Made by a program: the position numbers and the translations under genes. A stretch of 11,197 nucleotides of DNA from Alphaproteobacteria bacterium (GTDB lineage Bacteria; Pseudomonadota; Alphaproteobacteria; Puniceispirillales; Puniceispirillaceae). The notes beneath the pieces are model-generated. The model ran no database searches, was not told where the DNA came from, and saw nothing but the letters and a program-made list of their open reading frames with translations. Of this stretch, positions 1 through 6,999 are shown piece after piece. The stretch spans positions 1 through 11,197 of the forward strand of contig JAKMFG010000278.1 of assembly GCA_022425565.1 (NCBI GenBank). Reading direction: 5' to 3'. Every line of letters starts with the position of its first letter. Position 1 is the stretch's first letter.

Positions 1-1
1 G

Positions 2-394
2 CCGCTCTATCGGATCGCGCATCAGCTTCATCATCGGAATACCAACCCGGGGCCATGGTCAGGGCTGTCAATGCACCCGATCGAGCATGTGATCTATTTC
101 TCGTCGATCCTGATCTTCTTCATCGTCCCGGCGCATCCGATCCACATGATCAACCTCGCCTCGCGCCTCGGCGTTGCGCCGGCGCAGGGACATACCGGGT
201 TCGACCGGCTGGTGGTCGGTGAGGATGCCTCGGTAGAGGCCTCATATTACGCACACTATCTGCATCACAAATATTTCGAGGTGAATTATGCCGACGGCAT
301 GGTGCCGCTGGACAAGTGGTTCGGCTCATTCCATGACGGCACGCCCGAGGCACATGAGGCGATGAAGGCACGGCGCAGGCGGCGCGGCGTCTAG
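2..394 (+). CDS. Sterol desaturase / fatty acid hydroxylase family protein (3' part only)
   Basis: The gene enters from the left edge; 130 codons and the TAG stop are visible and the true start lies outside. Members of this membrane family use a di-iron centre held by histidine clusters to hydroxylate or desaturate lipids, sterols or carotenoids. Visible here are a histidine cluster HQLHH within the first 11 residues, followed by a PWSGLSMHPIEH segment, and a second cluster HYLHHKYFEVNY. Both spacings are typical of the family. Between them lies a hydrophobic stretch (YFSSILIFFIVPAHPIHMI) that probably forms a membrane hairpin. The C-terminus is very basic (KARRRRRGV). Internal ATG codons (for example at 71) are not the start, because the upstream frame already encodes conserved histidines. 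An aldo/keto reductase follows 43 nt downstream on the same strand and may be co-transcribed. The substrate cannot be inferred. Confidence 0.85.
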   Translation, partial: PLYRIAHQLHHRNTNPGPWSGLSMHPIEHVIYFSSILIFFIVPAHPIHMINLASRLGVAPAQGHTGFDRLVVGEDASVEASYYAHYLHHKYFEVNYADGMVPLDKWFGSFHDGTPEAHEAMKARRRRRGV

Positions 395-437
395 ATACGG
401 GCATGACGATAGATATGGGCATGAGGGAGCAGGGCTG

Positions 438-1445
438 ATGGAAAAGCGGCGGGTTGGACAGACCGGATTGATGATCGACGCGCTTGGCCTTGGCGGCGCG
501 CCGCTTGGTGGAAATTTCATCGATCTCGACTATCGTCAGGCGGCCGAGCTGATCCAGGCGGCGAAGGATGCCGGCATCGGCTATTTCGATACGGCGCCAT
601 GGTATGGCTTCGGCCGGTCGCAGCGTGTGATGGGCGACCTTCTGCGCAACTCCGACTATACCCTGTCCGACAAGGTCGGCCGCCTGCTGAAACCCGGGCC
701 GGTAGACAACCCGGCCGATTTCGGAATGGTCGATCCGCTGCCGTTCCATGTCGTCTATGACTATGGCTATGACGGCATCATGCGCGCCTTCGAGGACAAC
801 CTGCAGCGCCTTGGCCTGGACCGGATCGACATCCTTCTGGCGCATGACATCGGCACCTTCACCCATGGCGAGGACAATGCCCGCCATTTCCGCGACCTTG
901 CCGAGGGCGGTTATCGCGCCATGGACGAAATACGCCGCGCCGGCCATGTCAAAGCCATCGGCCTCGGCGTGAACGAGAACGAGGTCTGCATGGACGCGCT
1001 CGGTATCGGCAGCTGGGACGTCTTCCTGCTGGCCGGCCGCTATACGCTTCTTGAACAGACCCCGATGACCGAGCTGTTTCCGGCCTGCCGCGCCGCCGGC
1101 ACATCAATCATCTGCGGCGGCCCGTTCAATTCAGGCGTTCTTGTCGGGCGCGAGATGTGGAACTACGCCACCGCGCCGGCTGAGGTTGTGGACAAGGTTC
1201 GCAAGATCGGCGCCATCGCGGACAAGCACGGCGTGAGACTGCCCGCCGCGGCGCTGCAGTTGCCGCTGGCGAACGACATCATTACATCGGTGATCCCGGG
1301 CCCGCGCGATGCCGGAGAGCTGGCGCAGATTCTTGAATGGTTCGGTGAAGCAATTCCGGGCGCGTTCTGGGCCGATCTCAAGGATGCCGGGCTTATGGTG
1401 CCGGACACACCCATACCAGATGCGCCCCGGCCGGGCGGAGCCTGA
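438..1445 (+). CDS. Aldo/keto reductase family protein
   Basis: This 335-residue protein has the usual length of aldo/keto reductases, TIM-barrel enzymes that interconvert carbonyls and alcohols with NAD(P)H in the cytoplasm. The full catalytic tetrad is visible: Asp51 (YFDTAPWYG), Tyr56, Lys79 (LSDKVGR) and His136 (ILLAHDIG). The N-terminal RRVGQTGLMIDALGLGGAPLGG is the typical opening strand, and the C-terminal SVIPGPRDAGEL matches the usual cofactor-binding region. The stretch YDYGYDGIMRAFEDNLQRLGLDRIDIL resembles the sugar/pyridoxal-dehydrogenase branch (L-fucose or D-threo-aldose dehydrogenases, pyridoxal 4-dehydrogenase), so it may work as a dehydrogenase rather than a reductase; this is inference. 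The start at 438 is chosen because the ATG at 421 meets a stop within six codons and an AGGGAGCAGG ribosome site precedes 438. It is convergent with livF, the stops being only 35 nt apart. Confidence 0.93.
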   Translation: MEKRRVGQTGLMIDALGLGGAPLGGNFIDLDYRQAAELIQAAKDAGIGYFDTAPWYGFGRSQRVMGDLLRNSDYTLSDKVGRLLKPGPVDNPADFGMVDPLPFHVVYDYGYDGIMRAFEDNLQRLGLDRIDILLAHDIGTFTHGEDNARHFRDLAEGGYRAMDEIRRAGHVKAIGLGVNENEVCMDALGIGSWDVFLLAGRYTLLEQTPMTELFPACRAAGTSIICGGPFNSGVLVGREMWNYATAPAEVVDKVRKIGAIADKHGVRLPAAALQLPLANDIITSVIPGPRDAGELAQILEWFGEAIPGAFWADLKDAGLMVPDTPIPDAPRPGGA

Positions 1446-1457
1446 TCCACGGCCTCA

Positions 1458-1489
1458 CACATGCCCCGTCACACGCCCCATCACACGCC
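1458..1489. repeat. 12-bp tandem repeat (about 2.7 copies) over the livF stop codon
   Basis: The units CACATGCCCCGT (1458-1469), CACACGCCCCAT (1470-1481) and CACACGCC (1482-1489) follow head to tail. The array covers the convergent gap between the aldo/keto reductase and livF and includes the last codons of livF. On the minus strand it places a second TGA (1469-1471) exactly 12 nt, and therefore in frame, after the livF TGA (1481-1483). It looks like replication slippage at the gene end. No terminator hairpin was found in this 35-nt gap. Confidence 0.6.
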
Positions 1490-2182
1490 AAGATACCGCG
1501 CCGTCAGCTCCTTGTCCGCCTGCAGTGCGGCGCTGTCTCCCTGCCAGACCACCTGTCCCTTTTCCAGAATCACATGATGGTCGGCAAGGCGCGCCAGCGC
1601 CGTGATGTTCTTGTCGATGACGAGGATCGACTGGCCAGCTGATTTCAGCGTTGCCAGAACATCCCAGATCTGGTGGCGGACGATCGGGGCCAGCCCTTCG
1701 GTCGCCTCGTCGAGGATCAGCAGCCGCGGATTTGTCATCAGCGCCCGCCCGATAGCCAGCATCTGCTGTTCGCCGCCCGACAGGTGACTGCCGGCATGGT
1801 CCAGTCGTTCGCCAAGCCGCGGGAACAGCTCCAGCACGGAGTCCAGTGTCCAGCGCAGGCCGCCATCGACACCCGCACGGTGGAAGGTATTCAGATTCTC
1901 GGCAACGCTGAGATTGGTGAAAATCTGCCGGCCTTCCGGCACCAGCCCGATACCGGCACGCGCAAATTCAAACGGTTCGCGGTCGGGCGCGCCGTCTCCA
2001 AAGCGGGTGATGCTGCCACCACTCAGCGGCAGCTGGCCCATGATGGTGCGGATCGTGGTGGTCTTGCCCATGCCGTTGCGTCCCATCAGCGACACGCAGC
2101 GCCCGGCCTCCACCTCGAAGCTCACCCCGAAGAGGACCTGCGCAGCGCCATAGCCTGCTTCGACCCGGTCAAGCCGCAGCAT
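1481..2182 (-). CDS. livF: HAAT-family ABC transporter ATP-binding protein LivF
   Basis: One of the two ATPases that power the importer encoded by this operon. The 233-residue product shows Walker A GRNGMGKT (34-41), Q-loop region VPEGRQIF (81-88), signature LSGGEQQ (134-140) and Walker B LLILDE (154-159). VPEGRxIF and a short length without the LivG extension are typical of LivF. The usual switch-loop histidine is replaced by lysine (VIDKN); LivF proteins commonly lack histidine there (EQN or DK variants). The start is set at 2182, where MLRLDRVEAGYG begins the domain and GGGGAG (2191-2196) lies 8 nt upstream; an in-frame ATG at 2224 would add 14 uncharacteristic residues and sit deeper in livG. 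The start overlaps the end of livG by 14 nt, implying translational coupling. Last gene of the operon, convergent with the aldo/keto reductase. Confidence 0.94.
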   Translation of the reverse strand: MLRLDRVEAGYGAAQVLFGVSFEVEAGRCVSLMGRNGMGKTTTIRTIMGQLPLSGGSITRFGDGAPDREPFEFARAGIGLVPEGRQIFTNLSVAENLNTFHRAGVDGGLRWTLDSVLELFPRLGERLDHAGSHLSGGEQQMLAIGRALMTNPRLLILDEATEGLAPIVRHQIWDVLATLKSAGQSILVIDKNITALARLADHHVILEKGQVVWQGDSAALQADKELTARYLGV

Positions 2183-2945
2183 CGTCGTCGCTCCCCAGAT
2201 AGGCGGCGCGGACAGCCGCGTCACCGGCGATCTCGTCAGGCGTTCCGCTGGCGATCACCGCCCCCTCGACAAGAACCGTGACCCGGTCCGCCAGCCGGAA
2301 GACGGCATCCATGTCATGTTCGATCAGCAATATGCCGACATCGCCGCGCAGCCGGTCGATGATGCCGATCATATGCTGTGTTTCCTCAGGACCGGCGCCG
2401 GCCATCGGCTCGTCGAGAAGCAGCAATGCCGGATCGCTGGCCAGTGCCAGCGCCAGTTCCAGAAGCCGCCGCTCGCCATGCGCAAGGTCGGACACCGGCG
2501 TGTCGGCACGTCCCTCGATCCCGACACGGGAGAGAATCTTTATCGCCCCCTCGACAAGCACCGGATCGGAAACGGCCGGACGCAGGAACCGGAATGCGTC
2601 GCCGGTGCGCGCTGCCTCGGCGATCACCGCATTCTCGATCACAGTGAAATCGGCAAGAACATTGCTGATCTGGAAGGACCGGCCGATGCCCTGCCGAACC
2701 CGCTGCGGCACGGACAGATGACCGATCTCCTCGCCGCGAAGCCGGATGCTGCCGCTGTCAGGCGCTTCCGAGCCATAAATCTGGCGCACAAGGGTCGTCT
2801 TGCCAGCACCGTTCGGCCCGATCAGCGCATGGATTTCACCGGCTGCCACCTCGAGCGCGACATCGCCGGTCGCCTGCAGCGCACCATAGGATTTGTTGAG
2901 CCCGGCGAGGCTCAGAACAGGACCGGTTCTTGCCTGGACGCTCAT
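2169..2945 (-). CDS. livG: HAAT-family ABC transporter ATP-binding protein LivG
   Basis: Second ATPase of the importer, 258 residues. It has Walker A GPNGAGKT (43-50), Q-loop GRSFQIS (Gln92), a signature variant LAHGE (154-158) in place of LSGGQ, Walker B LLLLDE (174-179) with EPMAGAGPEE after it, and the switch histidine His210 (LLIEHDMD). The EPMAG and IEHDMD elements, and a C-terminus ending soon after AAYLG, are LivG hallmarks. The start at 2945 is supported by GGGAGG (2951-2956) 5 nt upstream and by the ATGA overlap with the livM stop; the longer in-frame extension to 3089 reads through livM coding sequence and is unlikely. Its 3' end overlaps livF by 14 nt. It presumably forms a heterodimeric ATPase with LivF beneath LivH and LivM. 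Confidence 0.94.
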   Translation of the reverse strand: MSVQARTGPVLSLAGLNKSYGALQATGDVALEVAAGEIHALIGPNGAGKTTLVRQIYGSEAPDSGSIRLRGEEIGHLSVPQRVRQGIGRSFQISNVLADFTVIENAVIAEAARTGDAFRFLRPAVSDPVLVEGAIKILSRVGIEGRADTPVSDLAHGERRLLELALALASDPALLLLDEPMAGAGPEETQHMIGIIDRLRGDVGILLIEHDMDAVFRLADRVTVLVEGAVIASGTPDEIAGDAAVRAAYLGSDDDAAA

Positions 2946-3928
2946 GACCGCCTCCCGCCGATGCGGGCAAGAAGCCCGACCAGCCCGCCCCGTGCAAACA
3001 GCACTACGCCGATCAGCACCGGACCGAAGATGATCATCCAGTTCTCGGCATAGGCAGGGGCCACCAGATGCATCAGCTCGGGCAACCATTCTTCCAGCAG
3101 CAGGAACGCCACTGCGCCGATCAGCGGGCCTGCCATCGTGCCGATGCCGCCAAGGATAATGATGATCATCAGCTCGCCGGATCGTGACCAGTGCATGATA
3201 TCGGGCGATACATATTCCTGCCAGCTGGCGAACAGCGCGCCGGCGAGCCCGCAGATCATCGCCGAGATCACATAGCCGGTGATCTTGAAATGCAGCGGCA
3301 CGAGGCCCATCGCCTCGACCCGGCTTTCATTGCCGCGAATGGCCTCGAGCACCACGCCGAAGCGCGAGCGCACGATCACCATCAGCAGCAGGCTGACAAT
3401 CACCAACCCCGCCCAGATCAGGTAATAGAGACGCAGCGGGTCCCAAAGATCGATCGGCATGAAATCGGCCCGGTCGATGCTCATCCCGTCATCACCGCCA
3501 TAGGTCTCAAGGCTTACGAACAGGAAATACAGCATCTGCGCAAAGGCCAGCGTAATCATGATGAAATAGATACCCGTCGTCCGCAGGGACAGGAACCCGA
3601 TCACCAGCCCCAGCAGACCGCAGGCGGCAAGGCTGATGGCGATATGTGCCCAGCCATTGTCGAAGCCGTAAAACTGACTGATGCCGACGCAATAGGCGCC
3701 GATGCCGACGAAGGCGGCGTGGCCGAACGACACCATCCCGCCATATCCAAGCACGAGGTTCAGACCCATCGCCGCCATGCCAAGCAGCATGATCCGCATG
3801 GCAAGATCGTTCCAGAACGGCTCGTCCATAATGCCGGACAACACCGGGAACAGCGCAAAGCCTGCGAGGATCAGCCCCAGCAGGCGGTTCCGCGCCAGCC
3901 CGTCCCGGAGAATGGAAAACACGCCCAT
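2942..3928 (-). CDS. livM: HAAT-family ABC transporter permease LivM
   Basis: Inner-membrane permease of the importer, 328 residues, the usual length for LivM. The protein is strongly hydrophobic with about nine to ten likely membrane segments (for example around residues 17-33, 43-62, 95-115, 118-140, 168-187, 218-235, 253-282 and 298-313). Family signatures are LNLVLGYGGMVSFGHAAF around 57-73, the ATPase-contact loop RSRFGVVLEAIRGNESRVEAMG (187-208) and GGIGTMAGPLIGA (260-272). It starts 4 nt after the livH stop with an AGGGGTAGGGCG ribosome site that lies inside the last codons of livH. Its TGA overlaps the livG ATG by 4 nt. Together with LivH it forms the translocation path; the substrate is set mainly by the binding protein. 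Confidence 0.94.
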   Translation of the reverse strand: MGVFSILRDGLARNRLLGLILAGFALFPVLSGIMDEPFWNDLAMRIMLLGMAAMGLNLVLGYGGMVSFGHAAFVGIGAYCVGISQFYGFDNGWAHIAISLAACGLLGLVIGFLSLRTTGIYFIMITLAFAQMLYFLFVSLETYGGDDGMSIDRADFMPIDLWDPLRLYYLIWAGLVIVSLLLMVIVRSRFGVVLEAIRGNESRVEAMGLVPLHFKITGYVISAMICGLAGALFASWQEYVSPDIMHWSRSGELMIIIILGGIGTMAGPLIGAVAFLLLEEWLPELMHLVAPAYAENWMIIFGPVLIGVVLFARGGLVGLLARIGGRRS

Positions 3929-3932
3929 CGCC

Positions 3933-4853
3933 CTACCCCTTCGGCGGGAACAGGCCGGTCGGCCGGATCACCAGCACGAGCGACATCAGGATATAGACCA
4001 TCATCGAGGCCAGCGCCGGACCCGCGCCGTCGGCAGCCGCCTGGCCCATGAAACTGCGCAGAATCACCGGCAGCAGCACCCGACCCATCGTATCGACGAT
4101 CCCGATCAGGATGGCGGCGATAAAGGCCCCGCGAACCGATCCGATGCCGCCGATGATGATCACCACAAGCGAGAGAATCAGCAGTGGCTCGCCCATGCCC
4201 GGCTCGACCGCCGTCAACGGCCCCAGCATCATGCCGGCGACCCCGGCTAAACAGGCCCCGGCGGCAAAGACCAGCCGGCGCAGCACGCGGATATTGACAC
4301 CAAGTGCAGCCGTCATCGTCTCGTTATTGGCACCGGCCCGCACCATCGCCCCCATGCGTGTGCGCGACACCAGCAGATGAATGCCGAGCGCACAGGCAAG
4401 CCCGACGGCAATCACCAGCAGGCGGAATAACGGATAGGGTGTGTCGGGAAGGATATTGACGAATCCCGACAGCGATGGCGGCAGGCTGGAGAACAGCGCC
4501 GCCGGCCCGAAGCCGATCCGGATCAGCTCGTTGAAGAACAGGATCAGCCCGAAGGTGGCAAGCACCTGGTCCATATGGTTGCGCCGGTACAGGTGCCGGA
4601 TGAGCAGATATTCGAGAAGATAGCCGCTGGCGAATGTGATCGGAATCGCCAGCAGGATGCCAAGATAGAAATGACCAGTGAGCGCCGTCAGGCTTGCCGC
4701 CGCATAAGCCCCGATCATCACCTGCGCGCCATGCGCGAGGAAGACGAAATCCATGATCCCGAGGATCAGGGTCAACCCGGCTGCGATCAGGAACAGGGTC
4801 ACCCCGAACTGCAGTCCGTTGAAGATCTGCTCGAGCAGGAGAATGAAACTCAT
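3933..4853 (-). CDS. livH: HAAT-family ABC transporter permease LivH
   Basis: Inner-membrane permease, 306 residues, partner of LivM. Typical LivH features are the N-terminus FNGLQFGVTLFLIAAGLTLILGIMDFVFLAHG (11-42), an EAA-like loop RMGAMVRAGANNETMTAALG (166-185), GGIGSVRGAFIAA near residue 240, and the terminal RPTGLFPPKG. The start at 4853 (MSFILLLEQIFNGL) is preferred over the in-frame ATG at 4916: the extra 21 residues would be polar and would be translated through a strong hairpin. The Shine-Dalgarno match at 4853 is weak (GGGATGATG), which suits a gene expressed at a lower level than its binding protein. The gene lies 90 nt downstream of the binding-protein stop, with a hairpin in that gap. 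Confidence 0.93.
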   Translation of the reverse strand: MSFILLLEQIFNGLQFGVTLFLIAAGLTLILGIMDFVFLAHGAQVMIGAYAAASLTALTGHFYLGILLAIPITFASGYLLEYLLIRHLYRRNHMDQVLATFGLILFFNELIRIGFGPAALFSSLPPSLSGFVNILPDTPYPLFRLLVIAVGLACALGIHLLVSRTRMGAMVRAGANNETMTAALGVNIRVLRRLVFAAGACLAGVAGMMLGPLTAVEPGMGEPLLILSLVVIIIGGIGSVRGAFIAAILIGIVDTMGRVLLPVILRSFMGQAAADGAGPALASMMVYILMSLVLVIRPTGLFPPKG

Positions 4854-4882
4854 CACATCATCCCGGCCTTGGAACCAGAACC

Positions 4883-4907
4883 GGCCGCCGGGACAGTGCC
4901 GGCGGCC
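4883..4907 (-). terminator. Strong intra-operon hairpin between binding-protein gene and livH
   Basis: GGCCGCCGG (4883-4891) and CCGGCGGCC (4899-4907) form a perfect 9-bp all-GC stem with a 7-nt loop, lying 36 nt after the binding-protein stop and 29 nt before the livH start on the minus strand. No U-run follows, so it is not a classic intrinsic terminator. In comparable operons such hairpins protect the upstream mRNA from 3' exonucleases or cause partial termination, so that periplasmic binding protein is made in excess over the permeases. That role is inferred here. Confidence 0.5.
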
Positions 4908-4943
4908 AGATATCAAGCTGGTGTCAGTTTATCGCCACGCCGA

Positions 4944-6098
4944 TCAGAACGAACAGTCCTTGGCATAGACGTCGGCATGGTTTTCAAACACGGTGCCGGT
5001 GATCTTTGTGGTTGCGACCCCGTCAGCATCCAGCACCGCCTCACGGATATAGACATTCTGGATCGGGAACTGGTTTGTGTTCATCGCCAGAGATCCGCGG
5101 GTGGTCGGAATGCCGCCGGCCGCCAGCGCCGCACGCATGGCATCGGTATCGGCACCACCTGCCTTGGCCACGGCATGGTCAATGGCCATCATCGTGTCAT
5201 AGGCCTGCGCCGCATAGAAGGACGGGTAACCGCCGAACTGCGCCTTGTAGTCGGCAACGAAGCGCCTGTTCATCTCATTATCCATATCTGGCGACCATGT
5301 CTGGGTCGAGATCACGCCGAGCGCCGTGTCCTTGAGCGCGGGAAGCGACAGGTTGTCGACGGTGAAGACAGTGTAGAGATTGCTGACCTGGTCCATGCCG
5401 GACTGGTGCCACTGCTTCACGAAATTGATTCCCATGCCACCCGGCTGGAACACGAATGTGGCCTCCGGCTTGGCCGCGCGCAGCGTCGACAGCTCTGCCT
5501 GGAAGTCGGACTGGCCGAGTTTGGTATAGACCTCGGCTGCCACCTCGCCGGTGTAGTGGCGCTTGAAGCCTGCCATCATGTCCTTGCCGGCCTGATAGTT
5601 GGGCGCCATCAGATAGACCGACTTGATGCCGGCCTCTTCCATATATTTGCCCATGCCCTCGGGTGTCTGGTCATTCTGCCAGGACATCGAGAAGAAGTTC
5701 TCGTGGCAGTCCTTGCCTGCAAGCGGCGACGGGCCGGCGTTGGAGCTGATCAGCAGCGTGCCCGACCGGGTCACCGGCTTGTGGATCGCCATCAGCAGGT
5801 TCGACCAGATCACACCGGCGACCACATCGACCCGCTCGCTTTTCACGAGACGGTTGGCGAGCTGCTTGGCCACATCGGGCTTGCGCTGGTCATCGACGAA
5901 GATCACTTCGGCAGGCTGGCCGCCAAGGGTGCCACCAGTATGCTCCATCGCCAGATTGACGGCATTCTGCATCTGCTTGCCAATGATGCCGGCAGAACCC
6001 GACAGGGTTGTCATGTAGCCGACCTTGACCGTATCGGCCATTGCCGGTCCGGCCGTGAGTGCTGCCGCTGCAAGGGCGGCGATTGTGAAGTTTCTCAT
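4944..6098 (-). CDS. HAAT-family ABC transporter substrate-binding protein (LivK/J-like, Peripla_BP_6 type)
   Basis: Periplasmic receptor of the importer, 384 residues. A Sec signal peptide is visible: MRN, then a hydrophobic core FTIAALAAAALTAG and an AMA-D site that predicts cleavage after residue 21. The mature protein starts TVKVGYMTTLSGSAGIIGKQ, the usual opening of type I amino-acid/amide receptors, followed by VIFVDDQRKPDVA. NYQAGKDMMAGF and SFYAAQAYDTMMAI match the second lobe. Only two cysteines are seen, Cys131 (GKDCHENFF) and Cys382 (third from the end), which could form a disulfide. Binding residues differ enough from classic LivJ/LivK that leucine specificity should not be assumed; this superfamily also binds amides, urea and aromatic acids. 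GGAG 8 nt upstream supports the start. First gene of the operon, divergent from the SDR gene. Confidence 0.92.
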   Translation of the reverse strand: MRNFTIAALAAAALTAGPAMADTVKVGYMTTLSGSAGIIGKQMQNAVNLAMEHTGGTLGGQPAEVIFVDDQRKPDVAKQLANRLVKSERVDVVAGVIWSNLLMAIHKPVTRSGTLLISSNAGPSPLAGKDCHENFFSMSWQNDQTPEGMGKYMEEAGIKSVYLMAPNYQAGKDMMAGFKRHYTGEVAAEVYTKLGQSDFQAELSTLRAAKPEATFVFQPGGMGINFVKQWHQSGMDQVSNLYTVFTVDNLSLPALKDTALGVISTQTWSPDMDNEMNRRFVADYKAQFGGYPSFYAAQAYDTMMAIDHAVAKAGGADTDAMRAALAAGGIPTTRGSLAMNTNQFPIQNVYIREAVLDADGVATTKITGTVFENHADVYAKDCSF

Positions 6099-6237
6099 TT
6101 GATCTCTCCGTTGCTGCGCAGCGCCATATCATGACAGGCCATGTCGCATCGGCGGCCATACGCAGGTTGTCATCAGTAGCGTTGTGTCCCGCATTTGGCT
6201 AGCATTCCCGTCGTTGCAAGGGAAGGAAACAAATCCG
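6099..6237. promoter_or_regulatory. Divergent promoter region between the ABC importer operon and the SDR-sulfatase operon
   Basis: This 139-bp gap is the only space for promoters of the two opposing operons, so control of the two may be shared. Visible elements are a 10-bp perfect palindrome GCTGCGCAGC (6113-6122) in the leader of the binding-protein gene, and a short inverted repeat GACA-N5-TGTC (6133-6145). A TTGTCA (6167-6172) could be a -35 element for the + strand, but no good -10 lies at the right distance. AGGGAAGGA (6219-6227) is the ribosome site of the SDR gene. I cannot assign either promoter with confidence, and no regulator gene is in the window. Confidence 0.45.
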
Positions 6238-6996
6238 ATGGATCTTTCACAAAGCAGTGTCCTTGTGACTGGTGGCGGCAGTGGCCTTGGCCGGGTGCTG
6301 GCGGCCGACTTCGCCGCGGCCGGCGCACGGGTTCATATCTGCGGCCGGCGGCGCGAGCCGCTGGATGCAATGGTCACAGCCAACCCTCTGATCACAGGCC
6401 ATATTCTGGATGTCACCGATGAGGGGGCGACCACCAGCCTGTTCGCCGAGATCGGGCCGCAGCAGGTTGTCATCGCCAATGCCGGCATCGCTGAAAGCGC
6501 GCCCTTTCACCGGACGGAGCGCGATATGTGGGACCGCATCATCGGCGTCAATCTGACCGGTTGCTTCCTGACCCTGCGCGCCGGTCTGCGCGCGCTTCGC
6601 GATTCTGGCAACAGCGTCTCCGGCGGCGGGCGGCTGATTGCCATTTCCTCGATCATGGGGCTGGCAGGTTACCGCTATGCCAGCGCCTACAGCGCTTCAA
6701 AGCACGGCGTCAACGGCATGGTTGCGGCCCTTGCTGCCGAGATCGAGGGGAGTGGCATTACCGCGAACGCGCTGTGCCCAGGCTATCTCGAGGGCGAGAT
6801 GACCGACCGCACCATCGCCACCATCATGCAGAAGACCGGCAAGTCCCGCGCCGCGGCAGTTGCCGTGCTTGCCGCGACAAGCCCTGCAGGGCGGCTGATC
6901 CGGCCCGAGGAGGTGAGCGCCGCAGCATTGGAACTGTGCGGCCCGGGATCGGATGGCATCAATGGCCGGGCCATCGAAATCAACGGAGAGACATAA
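6238..6996 (+). CDS. SDR family NAD(P)-dependent oxidoreductase
   Basis: A 252-residue classical short-chain dehydrogenase/reductase, soluble and cytoplasmic, that interconverts an alcohol and a ketone or aldehyde. Visible motifs are the dinucleotide site TGGGSGLG (11-18), NAG (81-83), Asn105 in IIGVNLTG, and the catalytic Ser138, Tyr151 and Lys155 (YSASK), followed by CPGYLEGEMTD, the usual PG motif after the active site. Arg37/Arg38 (CGRRRE) at the end of the second strand favour NADPH over NADH; this is inferred from the family rule. The start at 6238 gives the canonical N-terminus and has AGGGAAGGA upstream; the in-frame ATG at 6184 would add 18 residues and leave no ribosome site. The sulfatase gene starts 3 nt after its stop, so the two are almost certainly co-translated. 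A plausible job is oxidising the alcohol released by the sulfatase. Confidence 0.92.
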   Translation: MDLSQSSVLVTGGGSGLGRVLAADFAAAGARVHICGRRREPLDAMVTANPLITGHILDVTDEGATTSLFAEIGPQQVVIANAGIAESAPFHRTERDMWDRIIGVNLTGCFLTLRAGLRALRDSGNSVSGGGRLIAISSIMGLAGYRYASAYSASKHGVNGMVAALAAEIEGSGITANALCPGYLEGEMTDRTIATIMQKTGKSRAAAVAVLAATSPAGRLIRPEEVSAAALELCGPGSDGINGRAIEINGET

Positions 6997-6999
6997 GCC

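Noticed and set aside
395..437. Direct repeat GGGCATGA in the gap before the aldo/keto reductase
   Set aside because: Eight bases repeated once in a 43-nt gap is within chance, and one copy overlaps the ribosome site region.
2183..2224. Longer livF start at 2224
   Set aside because: It adds 14 residues with no family match, overlaps livG further and ignores the GGGGAG site at 2191-2196.
3191..4051. A 286-codon open frame on the + strand opposite livM
   Set aside because: Composition (very rich in His, Arg, Gln, Pro) is that of the antisense of a hydrophobic membrane protein; livM is certain on the other strand.
4854..4916. Longer livH start at 4916
   Set aside because: The added residues are polar and atypical of LivH, and the ribosome would have to translate through the 4883-4907 hairpin.
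4575..6134. A 519-codon open frame on the + strand opposite the ABC receptor and livH
   Set aside because: It is antisense to genes with clear signal peptide, family motifs and ribosome sites. Its sequence is rich in His/Arg/Gly typical of the shadow of GC-rich codons, and it has no recognisable domain.
6182..6205. TTGTGT ... TAGCAT as a -35/-10 pair for the SDR gene
   Set aside because: The spacer is only 12 bp, too short for a sigma-70 promoter.
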